Shown: positions 27,595 through 35,324 of the stretch, piece by piece
Position numbering within the stretch: position 1 is the first letter of the stretch
How the letters are laid out: the number at the start of each line of letters is the position of its first letter
Origin: Rhizobium sp. NXC24
GTDB lineage: Bacteria > Pseudomonadota > Alphaproteobacteria > Rhizobiales > Rhizobiaceae
Direction of reading: 5' to 3'
Assembly: GCF_002944315.1 (NCBI RefSeq)
Contig: NZ_CP024314.1
Coordinates: forward strand, 2,232,001-2,296,000
Length of the DNA stretch: 64,000 nucleotides
Position numbers and translations under genes: made by a program
The notes under the pieces: generated by a model
Databases searched by the model: none
What the model saw: the letters and a program-made list of their open reading frames with translations, nothing else
Told to the model about the DNA's origin: nothing

Positions 27595-27753
27595 GCTGCG
27601 TTTCCCGACGCGCTGATCTCCAGCGTCAAACGTGCGCGGCTTAATCTGCGCAAGACAACGCCAACGGTTGAAGGTTTCATCGACGCGCTTCAGCAAAATG
27701 GGCTGACGAAATTTGCAAGGATGCTCCACCAGAAGATAGCCTCGCCGGACTGA
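27595..27753 (+). pseudogene. Possible relic of a PIN-domain gene, C-terminal part
   Basis: The frame reads FPDALISSVKRARLNLRK, then TVEGFIDALQQNGLTKFARM, and ends at a TGA. The pattern of Ala/Arg-rich helix followed by a Thr-Val-Glu-x-Phe-Ile and a Gly-Leu-Thr near the end resembles the tail of rhizobial PIN-domain toxins. No start or catalytic acidic residues are present. It is a weak call. Confidence 0.3.
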
Positions 27754-27977
27754 TCCGGATGATCCAATCAACTTGCCGCAGTCGTCGCCTTCAGTGCTTG
27801 AAGCAGTTCTCGCGATGCCACCTGAGGAACTGTGGGTGCGGCCGCTCGGAAATTCCGTTCGGCACGATCGCTTTGCCAGTTTTGTTAACAAGGCCGCGAA
27901 CGCGCCTGATGCAAATGAAGAGCAATCTTTGCAACCCCGTCAACACTACGGGAACTGCTTTTCGATAGCGCCGCTCT

Positions 27978-29135
27978 TCAATCACCCACTCGCATCGCCA
28001 CATTGACGAGCATCCTGTCGGCGGTTCTTGCGCCAACCAAAGAAACCGAAGCGCTCTGGGCCGAACCGACGATTGGAACCGTCAGTTGCGGGCAACCGCT
28101 GAGGCCTGAGAGACAGAGAAACTTGATGCAGGTGGAGCGAAACGCAGCAAAGCTTTCCACCGTAGCATCACGCCTTGGTGGGCTCGTGGCCAATGTCGGA
28201 AGAGCGATAACGACGCCGTCGCCGAGCAATCGGTCGATCTCCCTCGAAAGGTTCTCTCGAACCCGGCGTGCCTCCCGCACCTCTTCCTCGCTCAGGCAAG
28301 ATCCTGCCAGAAGACGCGCGGCGATGTCGGGTGCGATAGACTGCGGACTTCGCTCGAAAAATAATTTGTTGCTTTCCCAGGCTTCCTTTTGGAGAATGGT
28401 GACGAATGCCAAAGCAAGCTCGTCCAAGCTGAGCGAGCTGATCGAGCCTACCTCACGAACGGGGATGGCAGCCGATCGAAGAAAGGCGATCAATTGGTCC
28501 GCCACGTCTTGGTCGACGCTGTCAAAGATATTCGCGGCTATCAGAACAGACGACGGCCTGTCGTCTACTGCGGGTATCCCGACTGCACTCATGATTGCGG
28601 CCATTGGCTCCAGGCTTCTCGTCATGAAACCGGGCACGTCGAAGCTCGGTGCCAGGGGGCGCAGCGCTCCGGTGTCGAGGCTTCCATGTGTTGGCCGCCA
28701 GCCAACGAGCCCGTTGACGGCGGCAGGCAGTCGGATGGAGCCGGAGGTATCCGTCCCGAGGCCGATATCCGCAAGGCCTGCAGCGACCGCGACGGCTGAA
28801 CCCGATGACGAGCCGCCAGGAATGATATCGGGATCGGAAGGATTGGTCGGCATGCCGAAATGGATGTTACCGCCGATGAGGGAATAGGCAAGTTCATCGG
28901 TATTGGTCTTGCCTATAAACCGGGCTCCCGCATCCAAAACCGTTTGCACTAGGGGTGCTGTCGATGTCTTGATGCCGGAGGCAGCGAGCACCGCGGCATT
29001 GCCGGCCGCCGTAGGATAGCCGGCGACGTCAAAAAGGTCCTTCACTGCGAGGCGAAGGCCGGAAAGCGGGCCGGCGGATGCGTGGCCGACATCTACCTGC
29101 GGATAGGGCATGAATGCATTCCACCGGTCCTGCAC
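27978..29135 (-). CDS. Amidase signature-family hydrolase
   Basis: A 385-residue amidase with the complete Ser-Ser-Lys triad region: Lys in LRLAVKDLFDVAG, the Ser pair in PGGSSSGSAVAVAAG, and DTSGSIRLPAAVNGLVGWRP. It hydrolyses an amide to acid and ammonia in the cytoplasm. The frame starts at a GTG with GGGAGCGG before it, 11 bp after LivF. It is the last gene of the amide operon. It is shorter than many amidases (about 450-500) because of a compact C-terminus. It may complete the breakdown of an amide formed or imported by the products of the genes upstream. Confidence 0.9.
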   Translation of the reverse strand: MQDRWNAFMPYPQVDVGHASAGPLSGLRLAVKDLFDVAGYPTAAGNAAVLAASGIKTSTAPLVQTVLDAGARFIGKTNTDELAYSLIGGNIHFGMPTNPSDPDIIPGGSSSGSAVAVAAGLADIGLGTDTSGSIRLPAAVNGLVGWRPTHGSLDTGALRPLAPSFDVPGFMTRSLEPMAAIMSAVGIPAVDDRPSSVLIAANIFDSVDQDVADQLIAFLRSAAIPVREVGSISSLSLDELALAFVTILQKEAWESNKLFFERSPQSIAPDIAARLLAGSCLSEEEVREARRVRENLSREIDRLLGDGVVIALPTLATSPPRRDATVESFAAFRSTCIKFLCLSGLSGCPQLTVPIVGSAQSASVSLVGARTADRMLVNVAMRVGD

Positions 29136-29146
29136 TTAACCGCTCC

Positions 29147-29854
29147 CTAGATCTTCAGATGCTGCAAGACACGGTTGCGGCTGTCTGGACCATTGGGGCT
29201 TTCGTCTTCGATCGCTCCAAGTTTGAGAATGGCCCAGCGGTCCGCCACGGAAAGGGCGAAGTCCAGGTTCTGTTCGACCAGCAGGATGGTCGTGCCGCGC
29301 TGCTCACGGTCGTGCCTCAGCGCTTTGGCAATGTTCTGTACGACAGAGGGCTGCAGGCCTTCGGAGATTTCGTCGATCAGCAGCAGCTTTGGCCGCAGCA
29401 TCAGCGCCCGCGCCAGGATCAGCATTTTCTGCTCACCCCCCGAAAGCGTGCCGGCCTTCTGGGGCAGCCGGTCCTTCAGAAACGGGAAATAGCCGTAGAC
29501 CCTCTCCAGCGCGGATGCCAGATCCCGATCGCCTTTGAGCGCGAGGCGCAGATTGTCGCGGATGGAGAGATCCTGAAACAACGGCAATTCTTGAGGTGCA
29601 TAGCCGATTCCGGAAGCGATTAGTTCCGCAGGCTTCCTGTCGATGATAACGGCACCATCGACCTCGATTGTACCTTTGCCGGCACGCAGGAAGCCGAGGA
29701 TCGTCTTCAGCAGCGTCGTTTTGCCCATGCCGTTCTTGCCCATGAGGGCAAAGATCTCGCCGGGCCGGATGGCGAGCGACACGCCATTGACGACATCGAC
29801 CGCGCCATATCCGCTCGATACGCCGCTGAGCTTGAGTTTGAACGCGTCAGCCAT
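29147..29854 (-). CDS. livF: Branched-chain-type ABC transporter ATP-binding protein LivF
   Basis: A 235-residue ATPase of the LivF type. Walker A GKNGMGKTT (about 37-45), Q-loop APQELPLFQDLS, signature LSGGEQ near 136 and the Walker B region LLLIDEISEGLQP are visible; the Ile-Ser-Glu-Gly-Leu sequence is typical for LivF. The ATG at 29854 lies 8 bp inside the preceding fused gene and is preceded by GGAGG. It works with the LivM-LivG fusion and LivH. The substrate here is probably an amide or urea-like compound, not an amino acid. Confidence 0.92.
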   Translation of the reverse strand: MADAFKLKLSGVSSGYGAVDVVNGVSLAIRPGEIFALMGKNGMGKTTLLKTILGFLRAGKGTIEVDGAVIIDRKPAELIASGIGYAPQELPLFQDLSIRDNLRLALKGDRDLASALERVYGYFPFLKDRLPQKAGTLSGGEQKMLILARALMLRPKLLLIDEISEGLQPSVVQNIAKALRHDREQRGTTILLVEQNLDFALSVADRWAILKLGAIEDESPNGPDSRNRVLQHLKI

Positions 29855-31604
29855 GGGCGCCTCCTGCGTAGATGGTGCGAACCGTTTCGGAATTGACCAC
29901 GTCATTCACCGTGCCGTCGAGAACAAGCTTGCCTTGGTGGAGAACCACGATGCGGCTCGATATGTCACGCACGAAATCGAGATCGTGTTCCACCAGGATG
30001 GCGGCGAAACCCATCTCGTCCGTGAGTTTCTTGAGGATGGCGCCGATGGTCATGCGCTCGGTCTTGGTTAGGCCCGCAGTCGGCTCGTCGAGCAGAATGA
30101 TGCGTGGCTCCAGAGCTACGACCATCGCCAGCTCGAGAGCCTGCCTTTGACCGTGCGACAGTAGCGAGACCGGTTTGTCCAGCATGTCAGCCATGCCGGT
30201 GAGCATCAGGATCTCGGCCGCAGCAGCCGGCAGCACGATCTCGGCGGACGAGCGCATCGGGTTGGGCGTCTCACGGCTGAGACGCGCCATCTTCAGGCAT
30301 TCGCCGATGGTCATGCTGTCGAAGATGCTGGCGACCTGAAATTTCCGGCCGACACCGAGGGCGACGATCCGTTCGGGTGAACGACCAGCGATATTCGTAC
30401 CGATGATATCCACTTGACCTTCGATCTCTTGGGTACCGTCCGACAGACAACGCATCAGAGTGGTCTTGCCGGCGCCGTTCGGGCCGACCAGGCTGACGAG
30501 TTCTCCGGCGCCGATTTCAAGGTCGATGCCCTTCAGCACGGATAAGCTGCCATAGGACTTGCCGAGACCGCGGATCGACAGAAGGCTTCCGCCTGCCAAC
30601 CCACCATTCTTGGCGACGATGCGCGTCGGCAAGGGCTTCAAAGTGCTGTTGGAGTTTGCGGACTGCAGGAAACGCGTCACCAAGGAGGCGAGGCCGCCCG
30701 GCAAAAGGATGATCATGACGACGAAGAGCGCACCGACGATCAGTTGCCACAGGAAGGGTAGATCGCCCGACAGGCTGGCGCTCAGATAATCGATGCCGAT
30801 TGCGCCGAACAAGGGCCCGATGATTGTTCCCCGACCACCAAGCGCCGTCCAGACGACGAGTTCGGTTCCGAATACGAACCCGGTGTTCTCGGGCGCGACG
30901 ACACCGGACGCATTGGCATAGAGGAAACCCGCAAGGCCACATACGCCGGCAAGAACGCCGACCAGGACGATTTTCGTCCGGGCGGGGTTCATGCCCAGAT
31001 AGGCGACGCGGGCTTCATTGTCGCGGATTGCAGCGAGCAGACGGCCGGCGTCCGACCGGACAAAGACGATCCCAAGAACAGCCAAAGCCAGCAAGCAGGT
31101 GCCCGATAGGCGAAAATAGCCGGAAAGCCCGAGCGGGAGAGTTTCGTAACCGACGAGGCCGCTCGAGGAGCCGGTCCAGGTACCGCCCGAAAAGACGAGC
31201 TGTGTAACGACGATCGGCACAACGAGCGAGATCACGGTGGCATAGAGCGGTGTCGATCCGTGATAGAACGACAGCCAGCCGACCGCGAGACCAAGCAGGA
31301 GCGGAACGAGCACGGCGGCGACAAGGGCGACGACGAAAAGCGCCGGGCTTGCGCCAATATGGGTGAGAACCATGGCGGTGGCATAGGCGCCGACGCCAAA
31401 GAATGCCGCCTGCCCGAAGGTGAGAACGCCCGTATAGCCCCACAGCAAATCGACGGTGATCGCCAGCATGGCGTAAATCATCGAACGCGTGAGGACGTTG
31501 AGGCTGAAGCGGCCGAGGAACATCGGTCCGAAAGCGATCAGCAGAAGTGCTGCAGACGCCAGCGCCAGCAAAAGAACAAGCCGGAGTTTCTGTTTGTCAG
31601 GCAC
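29847..31604 (-). CDS. Fused LivM-LivG protein (permease plus ATPase)
   Basis: A 585-residue protein that joins two normally separate subunits. About residues 1-320 form the LivM permease, with multiple helices and the motif GYTGVLTFGQAAFFGVGAYA. After a linker rich in Ser and Asn, residues from about 345 form the LivG ATPase, with Walker A GPNGAGKTT near 373, signature LSHGQ near 480 and Walker B IILLDEPTAGL near 505. The GTG start at 31604 overlaps the end of livH by 8 bp. No frameshift or stop separates the halves, so the fusion is real in this sequence. Confidence 0.92.
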   Translation of the reverse strand: MPDKQKLRLVLLLALASAALLLIAFGPMFLGRFSLNVLTRSMIYAMLAITVDLLWGYTGVLTFGQAAFFGVGAYATAMVLTHIGASPALFVVALVAAVLVPLLLGLAVGWLSFYHGSTPLYATVISLVVPIVVTQLVFSGGTWTGSSSGLVGYETLPLGLSGYFRLSGTCLLALAVLGIVFVRSDAGRLLAAIRDNEARVAYLGMNPARTKIVLVGVLAGVCGLAGFLYANASGVVAPENTGFVFGTELVVWTALGGRGTIIGPLFGAIGIDYLSASLSGDLPFLWQLIVGALFVVMIILLPGGLASLVTRFLQSANSNSTLKPLPTRIVAKNGGLAGGSLLSIRGLGKSYGSLSVLKGIDLEIGAGELVSLVGPNGAGKTTLMRCLSDGTQEIEGQVDIIGTNIAGRSPERIVALGVGRKFQVASIFDSMTIGECLKMARLSRETPNPMRSSAEIVLPAAAAEILMLTGMADMLDKPVSLLSHGQRQALELAMVVALEPRIILLDEPTAGLTKTERMTIGAILKKLTDEMGFAAILVEHDLDFVRDISSRIVVLHQGKLVLDGTVNDVVNSETVRTIYAGGAHG

Positions 31605-32430
31605 GGGCAAATCCTTTCGGACGTATGCGCAATGTGACTGCGCAGAGGACGGCGACGGTGATGCCGCCGAGGATCGGACTGAAATAGGTGCTGACGAGCA
31701 CCTGAGCGGCGCCGAAGATGAGACAGGCGGCGGCAAGCGCGCCGAAAGAAGAGCACGCGACCATCACCAGCATGAAGGCGCCGGTCAGCCAGGCGACGCC
31801 CATATTGGGATCGACGCTGGTCAGCGGCGCGAGCAGCACGCCTGCAAGGGCGGCAAGGCCGGTGCCGATCATGAAGGTTGCGAGCCGCACCTTTTCGGTG
31901 TCGATACCGAGCCCGCGCGCCAGCGTTTCGTTCATGATGACTGCCCGCGCGGAAAGACCAAGCCTTGTCCCATCGAGCAGCAAGGTGAAACCGAGACCCA
32001 GACCGATAGCCGCCGCAATGGCGAAAAGGCGGTAGGCCGAGTAGCCGATGCCGAAGAGATCGAAGGTGCCGGGCAGCAGAGCCGGTGTGAACTGCACATC
32101 GCGACCAAACCAAAGCGTGATCAGTTGGCCGATGACGATGCCTAGCCCCCAGGTTGCAAGAATGGCGTCGAGCGGTCGTCGATAAAGAGGCCGCACGATG
32201 AACCGTTCGGCAACGCCGCCGAGGATCGCTCCGACCAGAAATGCGAAAGGAATGGCAAGCCATGGATTGAGGCCGAATCCGCTGACGACGACGGCGCAGT
32301 AAGCCCCGATGGTCAGCCATGCGCCATGCGCGAAATTGATGATCTTCAGCACGCCGAAGATCGCAAGCAGCCCGGCGGCAACGATGAAGAGAATGGCCGC
32401 GGTACTGACGATATCGAGAAAGAGGGTCAT
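31597..32430 (-). CDS. livH: Branched-chain-type ABC transporter permease LivH
   Basis: A 277-residue permease with about eight hydrophobic segments. Typical stretches are GLLAIFGVLKIINFAHGAW and ILATWGLGIVIGQLITLWFG. GGAG lies just before the ATG at 32430; the frame is open upstream to 32496 without a site. It overlaps the fused LivM-LivG gene, so translation of the two is coupled. It is the partner permease to the LivM half. Confidence 0.92.
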   Translation of the reverse strand: MTLFLDIVSTAAILFIVAAGLLAIFGVLKIINFAHGAWLTIGAYCAVVVSGFGLNPWLAIPFAFLVGAILGGVAERFIVRPLYRRPLDAILATWGLGIVIGQLITLWFGRDVQFTPALLPGTFDLFGIGYSAYRLFAIAAAIGLGLGFTLLLDGTRLGLSARAVIMNETLARGLGIDTEKVRLATFMIGTGLAALAGVLLAPLTSVDPNMGVAWLTGAFMLVMVACSSFGALAAACLIFGAAQVLVSTYFSPILGGITVAVLCAVTLRIRPKGFARA

Positions 32431-32480
32431 TTCTGGAACTCCGATGCTGGAGGCGGGGGCCCTGCCCCGCCCCGCTGATT

Positions 32481-33629
32481 TCAGAGGTTCGGGCACTGAT
32501 CGCCAGGATCGACGTCTTTGAAGCTATCGACGACTGCAACGCTGCCGTCGTTCTTTACCTGGCCAAGATACATCGTCAGCGGCGCATGGTGCTGCTTGTT
32601 CATGGAGATCTTGCCGCGCGGACCGGTGAAGGATACGTCGGGAAGAGCCTTGAGCACATCCGCCGTATCCGTGCTGCCGGCCTTCTCGACGGCTGCTTTG
32701 TAAAGGTAGATCGCCTCATATTGCGGCACGGAAAGATCGTTCGGCGTTCGCAGTTCCTTGCCGAATTTCTTTTCCATGGCCGAGAGGAACGCCTTGTTTT
32801 CAGGGCTGTCGATGCCGGTGACGTAGGAGGCGGAGAGGAAGATGTCCTTGGCATCCGCGCCCATGCTCTTGGCGGTGCCTTCGTCGACCGCGAGATTGCC
32901 GTAAGGCAGGGTGACGCCGGAGGAGCGCAACTGCTTGGTCAAGGTCACGTTCGGTGCGCCGCCGGCCGTCGAGGTAATGATGGCGTCGGCGCCGGAGGAG
33001 CGGACCTTGGAGATGATGGCAGTCCAGTCGCTGCCGTCCATCGGCAGATATTCCTCGCCGACGACCTGAGCGCCGGCTTTTTCGATATAGCCTTTGGCGA
33101 AGGTCAGCATGCCGCGTCCGAAAGCATAATCCGAACCGATCAGGAAGAACTTCTTTGCGCCCTGTTTGCTGATGAAATTATCGACGACAGGCGGCACCTG
33201 CTGTTCTGGAACCCAGGCATCGACGAAAAGCTTGGCGTTGCAGGATTTGCCTTCGTAGAAAGACGTGTAGATATACGGCACGTCACCCTTGGAAATGATC
33301 GGCAGTCCGGCATTGCGTGCAGCGCTCGTTTCCATGGAGATGACGACGTTCACCTCTTTCTGGAAGACCAGGGAATCGAAGGCCTTTTGTGCGCCGGCCG
33401 CCCCTGATGCGTCGTCGGCGATCTCGAGCGCCAACGGCCGCCCGAGCACGCCGCCTTTGGCATTGATTTCTTCGACGGCGAGTTCGGCGGCTTGGACGAC
33501 GGACGGTGCGACGACGCTGTTGGCGCCTGACAGCCCCACCGGCACGCCGATCTTGATTGGATCCTCGGCGAAAGCTGCGGTGGCGAATGCCGCGGATGCC
33601 AGTGTCAGGATGATGGTTTTCATTTGCAT
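32481..33629 (-). CDS. ABC transporter substrate-binding protein, LivK/AmiC-like
   Basis: A 382-residue periplasmic binding protein with signal peptide MKTIILTLASAAFATAAFA. The fold is that of family 4 binding proteins (IKIGVPVGLSGANSVVAPSV, VEEINAKGGVLGRPLALEI). It resembles proteins annotated for urea or short-chain amides, and shares the general plan of AmiC encoded upstream in the same operon. It delivers the substrate to LivH and the LivM half. Two Met codons near the start (33629 and 33623) are both possible. Confidence 0.9.
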   Translation of the reverse strand: MQMKTIILTLASAAFATAAFAEDPIKIGVPVGLSGANSVVAPSVVQAAELAVEEINAKGGVLGRPLALEIADDASGAAGAQKAFDSLVFQKEVNVVISMETSAARNAGLPIISKGDVPYIYTSFYEGKSCNAKLFVDAWVPEQQVPPVVDNFISKQGAKKFFLIGSDYAFGRGMLTFAKGYIEKAGAQVVGEEYLPMDGSDWTAIISKVRSSGADAIITSTAGGAPNVTLTKQLRSSGVTLPYGNLAVDEGTAKSMGADAKDIFLSASYVTGIDSPENKAFLSAMEKKFGKELRTPNDLSVPQYEAIYLYKAAVEKAGSTDTADVLKALPDVSFTGPRGKISMNKQHHAPLTMYLGQVKNDGSVAVVDSFKDVDPGDQCPNL

Positions 33630-33659
33630 TTTGTTCCCCTTTCTTGAGTTGGGTTGATA

Positions 33660-34505
33660 TTATCCGTAGACATCGGCTCGGCGGTCGCCGAGCAGATGAT
33701 TGAAGCTGTTAAGCGTGCGGGTTTCCGTGACGCTCGACAGATCGATTTGTGCAAGGAGGATTTCCTCGCGATCGGCACTGGCCGGACCGGACACGGGCCA
33801 GCCTAGCGGGCCGACGATAAGGCTGCGGCCGATGAAGGTCTGGCCGCGCTCAATACCGATCCGGTCGGCGCAAGCGATATAAAGGCCATTGGTGTGGGCG
33901 GCCGCCTTGTGCAGGATATTGGCCATCGGCTCCGCAGCGCTTTCCGCCCCGGCCATCGGTACCCAGTTGGTGGGCACGCAGACCAGTTCCGCGCCGGCCA
34001 GCGCCAATTCGCGAAACGTTTCCGGAAACCACCCGTCATAGCAGATGGCGATGCCGATGCGGCCGAAGGGCAGGTCAAATACCGGCAGCCCGATATCACC
34101 TTTTCCGAAAAGACGGTTTTCGTTGTTCCACAGATGGAGCTTGCGGTATTTGCCGATATATCCCTCGGGACCGCAGAGAAGAGCGCTGTTGTAAAACCGG
34201 CCGCCATCCTGCTCGGCAACGCCGCTGACGATATAAAGGGCAAGCTCCGCGGCAAGGCGGCAGAGCGTCTCGGCGCTCGGGCCGCCGGGTACCGGGCCGG
34301 CCAATGCGGCAACCTCGTCGCCGTCACGGAAGTTATAGCCGCTGTCGGCCAGTTCCGGCAGAACGATGATTTCTGCGCCCTTGGCCTTCGCTGCCCTTGC
34401 CAGCCGCTCGATGGCTGCGAGGTTATGGGCGCGATCGCCGACGATCGGTTCGAACTGGACGGTTGCGACGGTTACCGTCCGCGCGGTCGAGGTCTTGATG
34501 CTCAA
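33660..34505 (-). CDS. Carbon-nitrogen hydrolase (nitrilase superfamily)
   Basis: A 281-residue hydrolase with the Glu-Lys-Cys triad: Glu in IIVLPELADSGYNF, Lys in YRKLHLWNNE and Cys in IAICYDGWFPETFRELA. It would hydrolyse an amide, nitrile or carbamoyl compound. The TTG at 34505 is chosen because GGAG lies 5 bp upstream; the frame opens at 34523. The gene lies directly after an intrinsic terminator, so its expression and that of the transporter downstream depends on read-through. It is the first structural gene of the amide operon. Confidence 0.9.
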   Translation of the reverse strand: MSIKTSTARTVTVATVQFEPIVGDRAHNLAAIERLARAAKAKGAEIIVLPELADSGYNFRDGDEVAALAGPVPGGPSAETLCRLAAELALYIVSGVAEQDGGRFYNSALLCGPEGYIGKYRKLHLWNNENRLFGKGDIGLPVFDLPFGRIGIAICYDGWFPETFRELALAGAELVCVPTNWVPMAGAESAAEPMANILHKAAAHTNGLYIACADRIGIERGQTFIGRSLIVGPLGWPVSGPASADREEILLAQIDLSSVTETRTLNSFNHLLGDRRADVYG

Positions 34506-34521
34506 TCTCGTCTCCAAACGC

Positions 34522-34561
34522 AAAAAACCTCTGGCACGGAATTCAATCCGTGAACCAGAGG
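34522..34561 (-). terminator. Intrinsic terminator in the leader before the nitrilase gene
   Basis: Read leftward, CCTCTGG, TT, CACGGA, a 6-base loop, TCCGTG and CCAGAGG form a 13-bp stem interrupted only by a two-base bulge, followed by six T's. The T tract ends 16 bp before the nitrilase start. A terminator placed directly before a gene and after its regulator points to antitermination control. Confidence 0.82.
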
Positions 34562-34582
34562 CTACATAGCCATGATGTGAAT

Positions 34583-34613
34583 GCGGCAGCCCTGCCGCTG
34601 AGCAAACCTGCTC
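34583..34613 (-). promoter_or_regulatory. Tandem hexaloop hairpins, probable ANTAR (AmiR) target
   Basis: On the transcribed strand two hairpins stand one base apart. The first is GAGC-AGGTTT-GCTC. The second is GCGGC-AGGGCT-GCCGC. Each can be drawn with a six-base loop beginning with A; the second also has G at loop position 4. Known ANTAR substrates are two short hairpins with hexanucleotide loops in which A1 and G4 are conserved, just before a terminator. The first loop has T at position 4, a departure. The AmiR gene ends 86 bp upstream. Confidence 0.65.
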
Positions 34614-34699
34614 GTTATCTTTAGGCTTGCACGAAAGAATGGGACCGTCAAGCCGCTTTATCGGGCTTTTTCAAAAGGTGCGTAGATACAGCTAAGGGT

Positions 34700-35323
34700 T
34701 TAAATTTGAGGTTTTCCGCCGATGGACAGTCCAAGGCTTTTCATGGTGTCCTGCGCGGCGATGATGGATTCGGCGATCGTCGCCATCGGAACACGCTTTG
34801 ACGTCGCCTGATCGCGCAAGAGCTTATAGGCCGCGTCCTCGTCGAGACCATTCATGACCCGCAGCGCCGAAACGGCTTTTTCGACCAGCCGGCGACTTTT
34901 CAACGTTTCCTCGAGTTTCTGCACCTTACCGGCGAGTCGCTTTTCGTAACTTTGCCGATAGCGTGCAAGCGCAAATTGCGTCAGAATGCCGAGCGGCCGC
35001 AGCGGTTTGCTGATAACGCCGTGGGCGTTGAGGTCGATGATCGCCTGGAGTGCTGTCGGGCTCTCATATGTCAGGATGGCGATGACCGCCGTCTGCTGGA
35101 GGTCGATGATCTCAAGCGCGTGCTCGACATGGACATCCTCGACATGCAGGAAGACGGTGTCTACGTCGGGAGGCAAGGCGGGCGGAAGCGGCCAGGTCGC
35201 CCGAACCTCGCAGCCAAGGCGCTTGAGATGGGCGATCAGCAAGTTGCCGTCCTCGTCGCGCGGATGGACAACCAGAACGCGTGCGCGCCGCAAATCCTGA
35301 ATAATCCGGCTCGGTCCCGCCAT
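34700..35323 (-). CDS. amiR: AmiR-type ANTAR antitermination regulator
   Basis: A 207-residue protein. The N-terminal half is a response-regulator-like fold without the usual phospho-acceptor Asp set (ARVLVVHPRDEDGNLLIAHL), as in AmiR. A coiled-coil (KVQKLEETLKSRRLVEKAVS) leads to the C-terminal ANTAR domain, with AVSALRVMNGLDEDAAYKLL and a final helix. ANTAR domains bind RNA hairpins and prevent termination. Its stop and the terminator leader of the nitrilase gene lie next to each other. AmiR is held inactive by AmiC until an amide binds. Confidence 0.9.
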   Translation of the reverse strand: MAGPSRIIQDLRRARVLVVHPRDEDGNLLIAHLKRLGCEVRATWPLPPALPPDVDTVFLHVEDVHVEHALEIIDLQQTAVIAILTYESPTALQAIIDLNAHGVISKPLRPLGILTQFALARYRQSYEKRLAGKVQKLEETLKSRRLVEKAVSALRVMNGLDEDAAYKLLRDQATSKRVPMATIAESIIAAQDTMKSLGLSIGGKPQI

Positions 35324-35324
35324 C

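Larger units (their letters stand above)
26956..27977. other. Region of gene relics
   Basis: About 1 kb between the F420-reductase-like gene and the amidase. It holds a Tat-signal relic and a PIN-domain-like relic listed separately. A hairpin with GAACGG and CCGTTC arms stands at about 26977-26999, without a T tract, and could end the redox operon. Confidence 0.45.
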
